DNA from: Xanthobacteraceae bacterium
Lineage (GTDB): Bacteria; Pseudomonadota; Alphaproteobacteria; Rhizobiales; Xanthobacteraceae
DNA: 64,000 nucleotides
NCBI GenBank assembly: GCA_022844205.1
Contig: JALHMF010000004.1
Location: 159,342 to 223,341, forward strand
Direction: 5' to 3'
Part shown: piece after piece, positions 1 through 8,631 of the stretch
Layout: every line of letters begins with the position of its first letter
Numbering within the stretch: position 1 is the stretch's first letter
Program-made: the position numbers and the translations under genes
The notes under the pieces: model-generated
What the model saw: the letters and a program-made list of their open reading frames with translations, nothing else
Databases searched by the model: none
What the model was told of the DNA's origin: nothing

Positions 1-257
1 TCGTATCGTTGCGCTCACGCTTGGCCTGGGCGCACGACTTCTGGTCGTCGCCGAACGTAACCGCGAGTTTCATCGCGCTGCCTGGATCGAGCTTCGTCGT
101 AACCGGCGCCAGGCCGGACAGCGATCTGGTGCTCGCCTCGGTCGGCGTGGAGACCTTTTGGAGGAACGGCTATTCCCTTGGCGTGCGTCTCGACGGCGAA
201 TTCGGCGAGAACACGCAGAGATATTCGGCGACCGGACGGCTGCGCTATACGTGGTGA
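1..257 (+). CDS. C-terminal end of an autotransporter beta-barrel protein (5' truncated by window)
   Basis: The reading frame is open from the first base of the window to a TGA at 255-257, so the gene begins upstream. The visible 84 or so residues alternate polar and hydrophobic positions. They carry aromatic-rich strands such as LAWAHDFW and GYSLGVRLDGEF and end in an aromatic residue (RLRYTW), the usual C-terminal signature recognised by the BAM complex. This matches the last strands of an autotransporter (type V secretion) translocator domain. The internal TTG at 9 is not taken as a start because the frame stays open to its left. The passenger domain and its function lie outside the window. 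Confidence 0.7.
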   Translation, partial: VSLRSRLAWAHDFWSSPNVTASFIALPGSSFVVTGARPDSDLVLASVGVETFWRNGYSLGVRLDGEFGENTQRYSATGRLRYTW

Positions 258-471
258 AGGGCGTTGTGCGACCGGAGCCGAGGGGAGCACGGCACATCGT
301 ACTCTTCACGCTGCAATGACCGCGTTTTGACGCGGGCATCCCCTCGATGCGGGCGGCGGTGAACATGCGCGCTCGGTGGGAACGGGGCTTTCGCCCGGCG
401 ATGAGCGACCCGCAACCGGAAACGGACTCTTTCCTGCGCGCGGCCGTGGACACCTCGCTGACATTGCTCGC

Positions 472-1230
472 CTAGCGCAGCGGCGCCAGCGCATTTCGCA
501 GCGGCTCGCTCGACATCGCCATCAGCCCATCGAACGCGCGATCAAGCTCCAGAATGAGGAAGATCGCCCCCGACACCGACAGCGCGCAAACGATCAGCGC
601 GCCGATCGTGACCGGCGACGCGCGCCCCACCAGTCCGAATCCTGCGAACAGCACGACCAGCCAGAACACCAGCACGACGAGGAAGGCCGTGCGGATTGAA
701 TTCCCGGTCTGGGCGTGGAGTTGCAGGCGTGCCAGCGCGATCTCGTTGGTGATTTGCAGCGCCCGGTCGCGCAGCCCGCGCTGCACTTCGTTGCGCGGAT
801 TGATCGCCTGCAGGTCGCGCAAATAGGCCTCGCCCTCGGCCGTTTTCTGGAACGCCGGCAGCACCGGGGTGGATTCATTATCCTCGGTCCAGATGCGGTC
901 GGCCATCGCGGGCAGCACACGGCGCAACTGCGTGCGTGCGGCGCGCGTTTCGGGACCATATTGTTCAAGGAATGCGTCGAGCAGCACGAAGTTCGACGTC
1001 AACTGCCGCACCTGCGTGGACTTCGCATCGAACGTACTTTTCGCCGTCGCCACCAGCAGTCCGAGCACAAGGGCGGTGAGGGTGGCTATAAGACTCATCG
1101 CGAGCTTCACCACTTCCTTGGAATCGGGATTCAAATCGTGGCGGGGCAGCACGCTGCGGATCGCCATGCCGATCAGGGCGCCCGTGAACATGAATGCGAA
1201 AACCAGAAGCGACACACTGATGGCGTTCAT
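472..1230 (-). CDS. DUF4239-like (bestrophin-like) inner-membrane protein
   Basis: The 252-residue protein has two N-terminal membrane helices (about residues 5-24 and 44-62), a soluble mostly helical middle of about 115 residues, and two C-terminal helices (about 183-204 and 210-231). This 2+2 topology with a central loop beginning KSTFDAKSTQVRQL is typical of the DUF4239 family, which is common in rhizobia and has no firmly assigned function. Similarity to bestrophin channels is a family-level suggestion only. The gene ends 214 bp from the autotransporter stop and reads towards it. The ATG at 1230 precedes a good hydrophobic helix and is the natural start. Confidence 0.75.
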   Translation of the reverse strand: MNAISVSLLVFAFMFTGALIGMAIRSVLPRHDLNPDSKEVVKLAMSLIATLTALVLGLLVATAKSTFDAKSTQVRQLTSNFVLLDAFLEQYGPETRAARTQLRRVLPAMADRIWTEDNESTPVLPAFQKTAEGEAYLRDLQAINPRNEVQRGLRDRALQITNEIALARLQLHAQTGNSIRTAFLVVLVFWLVVLFAGFGLVGRASPVTIGALIVCALSVSGAIFLILELDRAFDGLMAMSSEPLRNALAPLR

Positions 1231-1258
1231 TGCGGAAAGTCCCCCGATGGATGGCGGC

Positions 1259-1882
1259 TTATAAAACGGCCGCTCTCGTCCCCTTCAAACCGATGGCCGA
1301 CAGGAATTCGTTTCGTGTTTCCGCGCGCGTCCGGAAGCTGCCGAGCATCCGGCTTGTCACCATGCTGGCGGCATCCTTGTGCACGCCGCGGGTGGTGACG
1401 CAGGTGTGCATCGCCTCCACGATCACGCCGACGCCCACGGGCTTCAGCACGCGGTCGAGCGTGTTCGCGATTTCCGCCGTCATGCGTTCCTGAATCTGCA
1501 TGCGCTTCGCGTAAACCTCCACGAGGCGCGCGAGCTTGGAGATGCCGACCACGCGCCGCTTCGGCAGGTAGCCGATATGCACGCGCCCGATGATCGGCGC
1601 CATATGATGCTCGCAATGCGATTCGAAACGGATGTCGCGCAGGAGCACGATCTCATCGTAGCCCGCGACTTCCCGGAAGGTCCGTTGCAGGTAGGCTTCC
1701 GCGTCCTCCGCGTAGCCGGAAAACCATTCCTCATAGGCGCGCGCCACGCGCTTTGGCGTATCCAGCAGGCCTTCGCGGTCGGGATCCTCGCCGGCCCAGC
1801 GGATCAGCGTTCGCACGGCGGCTTCCGCTTCTCCGCGAGAGGGGCGTGCGGCCTTCTTTGCCGGGGTCGTTTTGGCTTTCAT
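1259..1882 (-). CDS. folE: GTP cyclohydrolase I
   Basis: FolE converts GTP to 7,8-dihydroneopterin triphosphate, the first step of folate and tetrahydropterin synthesis, in the cytoplasm as a homodecamer. The protein has 207 residues with the type IA core: the CEHH motif in [20 protein letters not shown] supplies a zinc Cys and the catalytic His, and a second zinc-ligand Cys lies in [13 protein letters not shown]. The frame is open upstream to 2188, but that part is arginine-rich shadow of the neighbouring gene. The ATG at 1882 is preceded by GGAGAA and begins the typical Lys-rich FolE N-terminus. It lies 23 bp downstream of the HtrA-like gene and is probably cotranscribed with it. Confidence 0.95.
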   Translation of the reverse strand: MKAKTTPAKKAARPSRGEAEAAVRTLIRWAGEDPDREGLLDTPKRVARAYEEWFSGYAEDAEAYLQRTFREVAGYDEIVLLRDIRFESHCEHHMAPIIGRVHIGYLPKRRVVGISKLARLVEVYAKRMQIQERMTAEIANTLDRVLKPVGVGVIVEAMHTCVTTRGVHKDAASMVTSRMLGSFRTRAETRNEFLSAIGLKGTRAAVL

Positions 1883-1905
1883 GGGGTTCTCCGCCGGGAG
1901 GGACT

Positions 1906-2883
1906 TCAGTGGAGGCGCGGCCGCTTGAGAAATTTCGCGCGGTCGCTGGAGATTATTTTTGCATCGAAGGTGCGGCCTTCGCGCCATGCCTTGATCGGCA
2001 CCTCGACGCCGGCGTTGCCGAGCGCCCAGATCTTCCGGAAAAGGTCCGCCAGCTTCTTCACGGGCGCGCCCGCCACTTCGAGCAGCATGTCGCCGGTCTG
2101 CAAGCCCGCGCGCTGCGCCGGCGCGTTGTGCGCAAGGCCCATGACGACGATTCGGTCTTCGACATCCGCGGCGTAAAGCCCGAGCCACGGCCGCACTGGC
2201 CCGCGCCGCTGCCCGTAGGTCGTCAGATCGTCGAGCACCGGTTTCAGCAGATCGATCGGCACGACCATGTTGATGTTTTCCTCGAGGCCCTTCTCGTGCT
2301 TGCGTTCGAGTTGCAGCGAACCAATGCCGAGAAGCTCGCCCTTGCCGCCGATCAGCGCCGTGCCGCCCCAGTTCGGATGGGCGGGGGCCGTGATGATCGC
2401 GTCGTCGATGAGATACTCCCAGTAACCGGCGAACTCCTCCCGCCCGACGATCCGGGTGGCGACCGAATGCGAGCGTCCCCCGCCGCCGGCGAGCACAACG
2501 CGGTCGCCTTCGCCCGCGAGCGCCGAGTTGCCGAGCGTGAGCGCCGGCAGCTCAAGCCGGGACAGCGCCTGCACCAGCCCGAAGCCCGTCTCCTGGTCGA
2601 AGCCGAGCGCATGGCCGGGCACCGCGCGGCCGTCGCCGAGATGCAGCCAGACCGTTTCCGCCTCGGTGATGAGGTAGCCGATGGTCAGCACCAGCCCGTC
2701 GCGATTGATCAGCACGCCGTTGCCCGCACGTTCCGTGCCGAGTGTCTCGGCGGTGAAGGCGTCCGACGGAATCGTCGAGCGCAGCCCGAGAACCGCCGCG
2801 AGCGCGGAGTCCAGGTCGTAGGAATAGTCGCCCGGTTTCGGCTGGGCCGATGGCGATACTTTCCAGTCTCCTACCGAAGGCAT
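1906..2883 (-). CDS. HtrA/Deg-like S1C protein with PDZ domain, catalytic triad lost
   Basis: The 325-residue protein follows the HtrA fold order: a trypsin-like domain (about 50-215) and one PDZ domain (about 225-310, starting [10 protein letters not shown]). Three positions match HtrA except for the catalytic residues. Where HtrA has LTNNHVV this has LTIGYLI (His to Tyr70). Where it has DLAV this has GFGL (Asp to Gly100). Where it has GNSGG this has PNWGG (Ser to Trp172). No signal peptide is visible, so a cytoplasmic location is likely. The protein is probably a non-proteolytic binding or scaffold protein; that is inference. It sits just upstream of folE on the same strand. Confidence 0.8.
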   Translation of the reverse strand: MPSVGDWKVSPSAQPKPGDYSYDLDSALAAVLGLRSTIPSDAFTAETLGTERAGNGVLINRDGLVLTIGYLITEAETVWLHLGDGRAVPGHALGFDQETGFGLVQALSRLELPALTLGNSALAGEGDRVVLAGGGGRSHSVATRIVGREEFAGYWEYLIDDAIITAPAHPNWGGTALIGGKGELLGIGSLQLERKHEKGLEENINMVVPIDLLKPVLDDLTTYGQRRGPVRPWLGLYAADVEDRIVVMGLAHNAPAQRAGLQTGDMLLEVAGAPVKKLADLFRKIWALGNAGVEVPIKAWREGRTFDAKIISSDRAKFLKRPRLH

Positions 2884-3034
2884 TGCGTCATCCTGTTGGG
2901 GCCGTCCGCGTAACTTCGCGTTTATACGATCTTAGACTCACATCGCTTCCCGGTCATTGCGAAAACGCATAATCGCTATCATGTTATCCCGCACCAGCGC
3001 TGGCCGCTCCTGTGCCAGCCAAGGGAGGAAGACA

Positions 3035-3274
3035 ATGAAGCAGTTCGTTTTGGCGCTTGCAGTTTCCATGTTTGCCGTGGGCGCGGCCAACGCAGCGTCA
3101 TGCGCAGTGGAAGCCAAGGAAAAGAAGCTTGCGGGCGCCGCCCAGAAGAGCTTCCTGGCCAAATGCGAGAGCGACGCGACAGCCGCTTGCGACAAGAAGG
3201 CTGCCGACCAGAAGCTCGCGGGTGCCGCGAAGACCTCGTTCACCAAGAAGTGCGTCACCGACGCCGTCAACTAA
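3035..3274 (+). CDS. Small secreted PsiF-repeat protein
   Basis: The 79-residue protein has a signal peptide (MKQFVLALAVSMFAVGAANA) followed by two near-identical PsiF-type repeats of the form KLAGAAxxSFxxKCxxDA, each with paired cysteines. PsiF was named from a phosphate-starvation gene in E. coli; its biochemical role is unknown. The start at 3035 is chosen because GGGAGGAA sits just upstream and a clean signal peptide follows, although the frame is open from 2957. A strong hairpin terminator follows at 3292. A related single-repeat paralogue lies at 62066-62287. Confidence 0.8.
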   Translation: MKQFVLALAVSMFAVGAANAASCAVEAKEKKLAGAAQKSFLAKCESDATAACDKKAADQKLAGAAKTSFTKKCVTDAVN

Positions 3275-3291
3275 GCCGCCCGAACAACCGG

Positions 3292-3327
3292 ACGCCTCTC
3301 CCGCGAACAGCGGGGGAGGCGTTTTCG
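3292..3327. terminator. Rho-independent terminator between convergent genes
   Basis: A GC-rich inverted repeat (ACGCCTCTCCCGC paired with GCGGGGGAGGCGT around a short AACA loop) is followed by TTTTCGTTC. It lies between the PsiF-repeat gene (plus) and the convergent outer-membrane protein gene (minus) and fits an intrinsic terminator for the plus-strand gene. Confidence 0.75.
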
Positions 3328-3333
3328 TTCTGT

Positions 3334-5166
3334 TCAGTGAAAGCGGTAGATCGCGGCGGCGCGGATCGTGTGGATGCGGTTTTCCGTGTCCGTAATGGAG
3401 CCGCCGGTCGAGATAAAGCTGTAATTGCGAAGGTCGTAATCCGAGAAAAGATACTCGAACCGGAACAGCAAGTTGTTCGCCAGCATCACGTCGATGCCGG
3501 CGCCGATCGTGAAGCCGAGATGCGTCCGCTTCACCTTGCTGTCGAGTGACGGCGCCTGCGAGAACTCGCCGACGGCGAGGCCCGCCGCCACGAAGGCGAG
3601 ATAGCGGTCCACCGCATAGCCGGCGCGGACGCGCCAGTGGCTGTCCCAGATCGCCTTCGATTCCACCTCGTCGCACAGGCATGCGCTCAGCCTGCGGATG
3701 CTGGTGCCCGACGACAGGCCCGCGTCCGCTTCGATGCCGAACACCCAGTTGCCCTGCTGGATATTCAGCCCGGCGAGGAAACCGCCGTTGAAGCCGTCCG
3801 CGTCGAATGTGTCGCTCTCGAAGGAATCGCTGAAGAACTGCCGGAGCTGCTGATGGCCGCCATGCAAGCCGACATAGGCGCCGTTCCAGGAGAAGGCCGT
3901 CATCGGGCGCGTGCGCGGCATCGTCGGGATAAAACTTCCGCCCGCATATTTGTAGATGATGGCGGCGCGCACGGTGCTGGTGTTCAGTTCGTTGTCGAGA
4001 ATGAAGCCTGCATTCGTGTGCAGCAAGGTCGTCGTTTCGAACTTCGAATAAAGATATTCCACGCGGAAGATGAAATTCGGCGCAAGCATCGTGTCGATGC
4101 CGCCGCCATAGGTCAGGCCGGTGAAAAGCTTGGTTGAATTGTTCTCGCCCTGCACCGACTGCTGGAATTGCGCCAGCGCCACGCCGGTCGTCACAAAGAT
4201 CAGGTAGCGGTCGAAGGCGTGGCCGATGCGGGCGCGGATATGCGCGTCCCAGCGCAGGCGTGTTTCGACGATCAGTTCGTCGAAGCCGTTGAGCGGTCCG
4301 ATGCCGAAATCGGCCTCGAAGCCGAATACCCAGTTTCCAAACTGGTGATTCAAGCCGGCGAGCGCGCCGCCGAAAAAACCGCTCTCGCGGATCGATCCTT
4401 CGTAAGCAACAATGCCGCCGAGGTTGAATTCGTGCGACGAACGCATTTTCGTTTGCCCGGCATGGGCGCCGATATAGGCGCCGCTCCAGCTGGCCGTGCC
4501 CGAGGTACGGATCGGCTGCGTCGGTTTTCCATCGCCGAATTTATAGATCAGTGCCGCGCGCACGATGTGGGTGTCGAGCGTGGACGGCACCTGTTGGCCG
4601 GGAAGCGAGTAGGTCTGCTCGAACACGTCATAGGCCGTGTAGAGATATTCGACGCGGAACAGCCAGTTCTGCGCGACGAAAGTCTCAACGCCGCCGCCGA
4701 TGGTCAAGCCGAGCGGATAATAGTTCTGCTTGGCGAGGCCAACGAGATTGGGGAAAGCGGTCTGGTCGAGTTTCGCCGCCGAAACGCCGCCCGCGACAAA
4801 GAATAAAGTGCGGTCGACCGCATAGCCGAAACGCAGCCGCGCATTGCCGGACCAGATCAGCTTCGACTGGATGTCGAACACGTCATCGGAGGCCCGGGCA
4901 TTGGCAAATCCGATGTCGAGTTCAAACCCGCTGATCCAGTTGCCGAAGCTGAAATTATAGCCGAGCAGCGCGCCGCCGATGGCGCTGGAAGCGCGGATCG
5001 TCTCGCTGATCTGGAAACCGGTATCCGTAACCTGATTGCGCGTCCACACGCCGCCCGCATGCGCGCCGATATAAAACCCTTCCCAGCGCATGGGCGTATC
5101 GCCGGCGCCGGCCTGTCCGGCCGAAAGCGCAAGCGCCAGCACTGACGCGACAAACGACTTCCTCAC
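3334..5166 (-). CDS. Triple tandem outer-membrane beta-barrel protein (Omp25/Omp31-like domains x3)
   Basis: The 610-residue protein starts at a GTG preceded by GGGGAGC and has a signal peptide (about 1-22). Three homologous barrel domains follow. They begin at about residues 27 (RWEGFYIGAHAG), 226 (SWSGAYIGAHAG) and 426 (SWNGAYVGLHGG) and end in RAALIYKF, RAAIIYKY and RAAAIYRF, a period of 199-200 residues. Each carries the internal markers GNW..GFE.D, RxGxAxDRxLxFV and FRxEYLY seen in small Omp25/31-type porin-like proteins of Rhizobiales. Such proteins normally have one domain of about 200 residues. The frame is open to 5256 but has no signal peptide upstream. Function (adhesion, envelope stability) is not determined. 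Confidence 0.85.
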   Translation of the reverse strand: MRKSFVASVLALALSAGQAGAGDTPMRWEGFYIGAHAGGVWTRNQVTDTGFQISETIRASSAIGGALLGYNFSFGNWISGFELDIGFANARASDDVFDIQSKLIWSGNARLRFGYAVDRTLFFVAGGVSAAKLDQTAFPNLVGLAKQNYYPLGLTIGGGVETFVAQNWLFRVEYLYTAYDVFEQTYSLPGQQVPSTLDTHIVRAALIYKFGDGKPTQPIRTSGTASWSGAYIGAHAGQTKMRSSHEFNLGGIVAYEGSIRESGFFGGALAGLNHQFGNWVFGFEADFGIGPLNGFDELIVETRLRWDAHIRARIGHAFDRYLIFVTTGVALAQFQQSVQGENNSTKLFTGLTYGGGIDTMLAPNFIFRVEYLYSKFETTTLLHTNAGFILDNELNTSTVRAAIIYKYAGGSFIPTMPRTRPMTAFSWNGAYVGLHGGHQQLRQFFSDSFESDTFDADGFNGGFLAGLNIQQGNWVFGIEADAGLSSGTSIRRLSACLCDEVESKAIWDSHWRVRAGYAVDRYLAFVAAGLAVGEFSQAPSLDSKVKRTHLGFTIGAGIDVMLANNLLFRFEYLFSDYDLRNYSFISTGGSITDTENRIHTIRAAAIYRFH

Positions 5167-5319
5167 GACGCTCCCCAGCGTTCGTAATTGAGAACACCAA
5201 TTTTTATCCCGGGAGTTTAGCAAGCGATTCCACCCGGCGATGTATCCCCCGGGCAACGGACCACCGAATAAGTTCGAGCGGCTGAAATCGAAGCGAATCC
5301 AGCGTCTTGTGACGAAATC

Positions 5320-6462
5320 CTAGCCTGCCCGGTACAGCCGGGAATAGCGTTTGCCGAGGCTGGTCAGCACCTCATAACCGATCGTTCCGGCATGGGCCGC
5401 AAGATCGTCCACCCCGATGCCCTCGCCGAGCAACGTGACGAGATCGCCCCGCTTCACCCCGGTCTCCGGAATGTCGGTCACATCGATCGTAATGAGATCC
5501 ATCGAGATGCGGCCGAGCAAGGGGCAGCGCTTGCCCGCGACCACGGCTTCCGCGCCGGCGCGCTTGTCGTTGGAGCCTGCGGCACGCGGGATTCCATCCG
5601 CATAACCGCCGGCGGCGACCGCGATGCGGCTGTCGCGTTTCAGCGTGAACTCGGCGCTGTAGCCGACCGTCTCGCCCGCCTGTGCGTGGCGCACCTGAAT
5701 TACGCGCAAATCGAGCCGCACGATCGGCTTCATCGGATTTTCCGCTTCCAGCACCGCGTGCCCGCCGTAGAGCGCAATGCCGGGCCGCACGAGATCGAAC
5801 AATGAATCCTTATGCGCGAGCAGCCCTGCGGAATTGGCGAGCGAAGCCGGTATCCCGGGAAACAGATTCCGCAACGCGCGGAAGCCGGAAATCTGCTTGG
5901 CATTCATCGGATGCTTCGGGTCATCCGCGCAGGCGAGGTGGCTCATCACGAGGCTTGGCTTGAAGTGAAGCGTTTTCAGCCGCCCGGCAAACGCGGTGGC
6001 ATCGTCCTGCGTCAGTCCATGCCGCCGCATCCCGGTGTCGATATGGATCGCGGCCGGGCAGTCGCCGGAAACGGAGCGGGCGAACTGATCCCATTCCTCG
6101 ATTTCGGGCCAGGAGCCGAGCACCGGCTCCGCGCGCAGCGTCCGGTATTCGCCGGCCATGCCGGGCGCGAGCCCGTTCAGCACATAGATTTGCGCCGCCG
6201 GGCACACCGCGCGCAAATGGCGCGCTTCGTTCAGCAGCGCCACAAAAAAAGTGGTCGCGCCCGCGAGCGTCAGCGCCTGTGCCGCGGGCTTCAGTCCGAT
6301 GCCGTAGGCATCGCCCTTCACGACGGCTGCGCATTGCGCGCCGCCCGCGCGTTTCTTCAGTGCACGGTAATTCGCGGCGAGGGCCGCCAGATCGATGCTG
6401 AGAATGCCGCCCGCTTCTTCCTCGGCGGGGTTGTTCTCGGCCTTCGGCGCGATGGGTTTCAT
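5320..6462 (-). CDS. alr: Alanine racemase
   Basis: Alr is a PLP enzyme interconverting L- and D-alanine for peptidoglycan. The 380-residue protein has the PLP-lysine motif VVKGDAYGIG (Lys49; most family members have KADAYG) and the second catalytic tyrosine in VGYSAEF, followed by GGYADGIPR. A C-terminal beta domain ends in GYEVLTSLGKRYSR. The start is the ATG at 6462. In related genomes alr follows dnaB; here a repeat-bracketed DUF559 gene separates them. Confidence 0.93.
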   Translation of the reverse strand: MKPIAPKAENNPAEEEAGGILSIDLAALAANYRALKKRAGGAQCAAVVKGDAYGIGLKPAAQALTLAGATTFFVALLNEARHLRAVCPAAQIYVLNGLAPGMAGEYRTLRAEPVLGSWPEIEEWDQFARSVSGDCPAAIHIDTGMRRHGLTQDDATAFAGRLKTLHFKPSLVMSHLACADDPKHPMNAKQISGFRALRNLFPGIPASLANSAGLLAHKDSLFDLVRPGIALYGGHAVLEAENPMKPIVRLDLRVIQVRHAQAGETVGYSAEFTLKRDSRIAVAAGGYADGIPRAAGSNDKRAGAEAVVAGKRCPLLGRISMDLITIDVTDIPETGVKRGDLVTLLGEGIGVDDLAAHAGTIGYEVLTSLGKRYSRLYRAG

Positions 6463-6479
6463 TAGGGGATTGCTCGTAC

Positions 6480-6863
6480 CTATCCCTCCCCTTTAGGGGA
6501 GGGTGGCCGCGAAGCGGCCGGGTGGGGTGCGCTGGCTCGCTCTCGCACTATTGTTTCGAGAATTCCTTCCAGATTTTTGTCAATCTCGTTATTCCAGAAC
6601 CGCAGTACCTTATACCCTTCTCGCTGCAGAGTTTCGTCTCGAATCCGGTCTTTCTTGAGATCACTTGCGCGAGCGTGCTGGCCACCGTCCAGTTCAACGA
6701 TAATGCGCGAACGTCGGCACTCAAAATCGACAATGAAATTGCAGATGGGAGATTGTCGGCGGAAGTGAATGCCGAGCGATCTAAGCTCCCGCAATCGGAC
6801 CCACAACTTCACTTCATGGCGGGTCATGGTCTTGCGAAGCCGCCGAACGATTTCATTCGCCAT
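6480..6863 (-). CDS. DUF559 (VSR-like fold) endonuclease-domain protein
   Basis: The protein has 127 residues from the ATG at 6863. It has the DUF559 layout: an N-terminal RRLRKTMTRHEVKLWVRLR helix region, then FRRQSPICNFIVDF and IIVELDGGQH, which supply the Asp and Glu-x-Asp positions of a PD-(D/E)xK-like nuclease site, and a C-terminal GYKVLRFWNNEI segment. The family is related to very-short-patch repair endonucleases but its substrate is unknown. The frame is open to 6929, but those codons lie in a palindromic repeat, as do the C-terminal residues and stop codon. The whole unit is bracketed by inverted copies of the repeat and separates dnaB from alr. Confidence 0.8.
   Translation of the reverse strand: MANEIVRRLRKTMTRHEVKLWVRLRELRSLGIHFRRQSPICNFIVDFECRRSRIIVELDGGQHARASDLKKDRIRDETLQREGYKVLRFWNNEIDKNLEGILETIVRERASAPHPAASRPPSPKGEG
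6484..6528 (+). repeat. Two-hairpin palindromic repeat, family A, copy 1
   Basis: Hairpin one is CCCTCCCC-TTTA-GGGGAGGG. Hairpin two is GGCCGC-GAA-GCGGCC. A GGTGGGG tail follows. The element covers the last codons and stop of the DUF559 gene. Other copies are at 6869-6911 (inverted), 11837-11889, 11902-11938 (inverted, partial) and 63904-63959. Confidence 0.85.
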
Positions 6864-6868
6864 GACAA

Positions 6869-6911
6869 CCCACCCTGCGCCTTCGGCGCCACCCTCCCTT
6901 GGAGGGGAGGG
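6869..6911 (-). repeat. Two-hairpin palindromic repeat, family A, copy 2 (inverted relative to copy 1)
   Basis: Read on the minus strand it gives CCCTCCCCT-CCA-AGGGAGGG, then GGCGCC-GAA-GGCGCA and GGTGGG. It ends about 5 bp before the DUF559 start codon. With copy 1 it forms inverted flanks around the gene, giving a unit of about 430 bp. Confidence 0.8.
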
Positions 6912-6940
6912 ATTATGGTGTGCCGGCAACCTTCATACAA

Positions 6941-8434
6941 TCAGCGCCGCTCCGGCAGGTATTCCTCGCTTGCGAGATTGCTGAAACGCGTGAACTGCGC
7001 GTCGAATTGCAGGCTGACGGTGCCGGTGGGGCCGTGGCGCTGTTTGCCGATGATGATGTCGGCGACACCGTGTGCCTTTTCCATCGCCTGTTGCCACTTG
7101 AAGTGATCGTCTCCGCCGGGCTTCGGCTCCTTGTTCTCGAGGTAATATTCCTCGCGATAGACGAACATCACAACGTCGGCGTCCTGCTCGATGGAACCGG
7201 ATTCACGCAGGTCCGAGAGCTGCGGCCGCTTGTCCTCGCGGTTTTCCACCTGACGCGAAAGCTGCGAGAGCGCGAGGATAGGAACATTCAGTTCCTTCGC
7301 GAGTGCCTTCAGCGCGGTGGTGATCTCGGTCACTTCCTGCACGCGGCCTTCTTGCGCTCTTTTTGAGGAGCCGGACAGCAACTGGATGTAGTCCACGACC
7401 ATGAGATCGAGCCCGCGCTGCCGTTTCAGCCGCCGCGCGCGCGCCGTGAGCTGCGAGATGGAAACGCCGCCGGTCTCGTCGATGTAAAGCGGCATCGTCT
7501 GCATGATCTGCGCGTGGGCCGCGAGTTTCGCGAAATCGCTGTCGGTGATGTCGCCGCGCCGGATTCGGGAGGAGGGGATTTCGGTTTGCTCCGACAGAAT
7601 ACGGGTGGCGAGCTGTTCCGCCGCCATTTCGAGCGAGAAGAAGCCGACGACGCCGCCATCCAGCGTTTCGATGGAGCCGTCGGGCCGCGGCTGGCTGCGA
7701 AAGGCTTTTGCCACGTTGTAGGCGATGTTGGTCGCGAGCGCGGTCTTGCCCATGCCGGGACGTCCCGCGAGCACAATGAGATCCGAAGCCTGCAGCCCGC
7801 CCATCTTCTGGTCGAGCGCGGTCAGTCCGGTGGCGAGGCCGGCAAGATGTCCGTCGCGCTGGAATGCCCGGGCCGCAAGATCGATCGCACCGGTGAGCGC
7901 GTCGGAGAAGCGGACGAAACCGCGCTCGTAGCGGCCGGTCTCGGCGAGTTCGTAGAGATTTTTTTCCGCGTCCTCGATCTGCTTCGAGGGCACCGCATCG
8001 ACCGGGGCGTCATACGCCGCGTTGACCATGTCCTGGCCGATCTGGATCAACTCGCGCCGGACAGCGAGATCGTAGATCGTGCGGCCATAGTCTTCCGCGT
8101 TGATGACGCTCGTTGCTTCGGCGGCGAGGCGCGCGAGATATTGCGGCGCGTTCATCCCGGCGATGTCGGCATCGTCCGGCAGGAAGGTCTTCAGCGTGAT
8201 GGGGGTCGCTATCTTGCCCGCGCGGATCAGGCTCGAACTCACTTCATAGATTTTGCGATGCACCGGCTCGAAAAAATGGGCGGGCAGCAGAAAATCCGAG
8301 ACGCGGTAGAATGCCTCGTTGTTGACGAGGATCGCGCCGAGCAGCGCCTGCTCCGCTTCGATGTTGTGCGGAGCCTGCCGGTATTCTTGCCGGACTTCCG
8401 GAAGCTGTTTTCGGAGCGCAGAATCCAGTGCCAT
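6941..8434 (-). CDS. dnaB: Replicative DNA helicase DnaB
   Basis: This is a hexameric 5'-3' helicase that unwinds DNA at the fork and interacts with primase and polymerase III. The 497-residue protein has an N-terminal domain beginning PHNIEAEQALLGAIL, a linker, and a RecA-like C-terminal domain with Walker A GRPGMGKT, Walker B LDLMVVDYIQLL, and the DLRESGSIEQDAD and KQRHGPTGT segments. No intein is present. It lies downstream of the ribosomal protein cluster on the same strand, with a lipid-modification gene in between. Confidence 0.97.
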   Translation of the reverse strand: MALDSALRKQLPEVRQEYRQAPHNIEAEQALLGAILVNNEAFYRVSDFLLPAHFFEPVHRKIYEVSSSLIRAGKIATPITLKTFLPDDADIAGMNAPQYLARLAAEATSVINAEDYGRTIYDLAVRRELIQIGQDMVNAAYDAPVDAVPSKQIEDAEKNLYELAETGRYERGFVRFSDALTGAIDLAARAFQRDGHLAGLATGLTALDQKMGGLQASDLIVLAGRPGMGKTALATNIAYNVAKAFRSQPRPDGSIETLDGGVVGFFSLEMAAEQLATRILSEQTEIPSSRIRRGDITDSDFAKLAAHAQIMQTMPLYIDETGGVSISQLTARARRLKRQRGLDLMVVDYIQLLSGSSKRAQEGRVQEVTEITTALKALAKELNVPILALSQLSRQVENREDKRPQLSDLRESGSIEQDADVVMFVYREEYYLENKEPKPGGDDHFKWQQAMEKAHGVADIIIGKQRHGPTGTVSLQFDAQFTRFSNLASEEYLPERR

Positions 8435-8631
8435 GAATTGGCCGACAAACTCGAATGGTTGCGACAGGAATAATTTTTCTTAGCACGATGCGCGCCGATG
8501 CAAATTCCTTTCGACGGCAAGGGGTCACTATTCACAAGGAATCGAATCGCGTGCGCAGCTTTACGTTCGCGCTTGACTATGTCCGAAAATGGGAGGTTCC
8601 AGTCAGCCAAAGACGAGAAGGACAACCGTGC

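Noticed and set aside
347..475. Short plus-strand frame of 42 codons (MRAAVNMRARWERG..MSDPQPETDSFLR)
   Set aside because: It fills the gap after the autotransporter and touches the end of the DUF4239 gene, but no Shine-Dalgarno or family resemblance was found.
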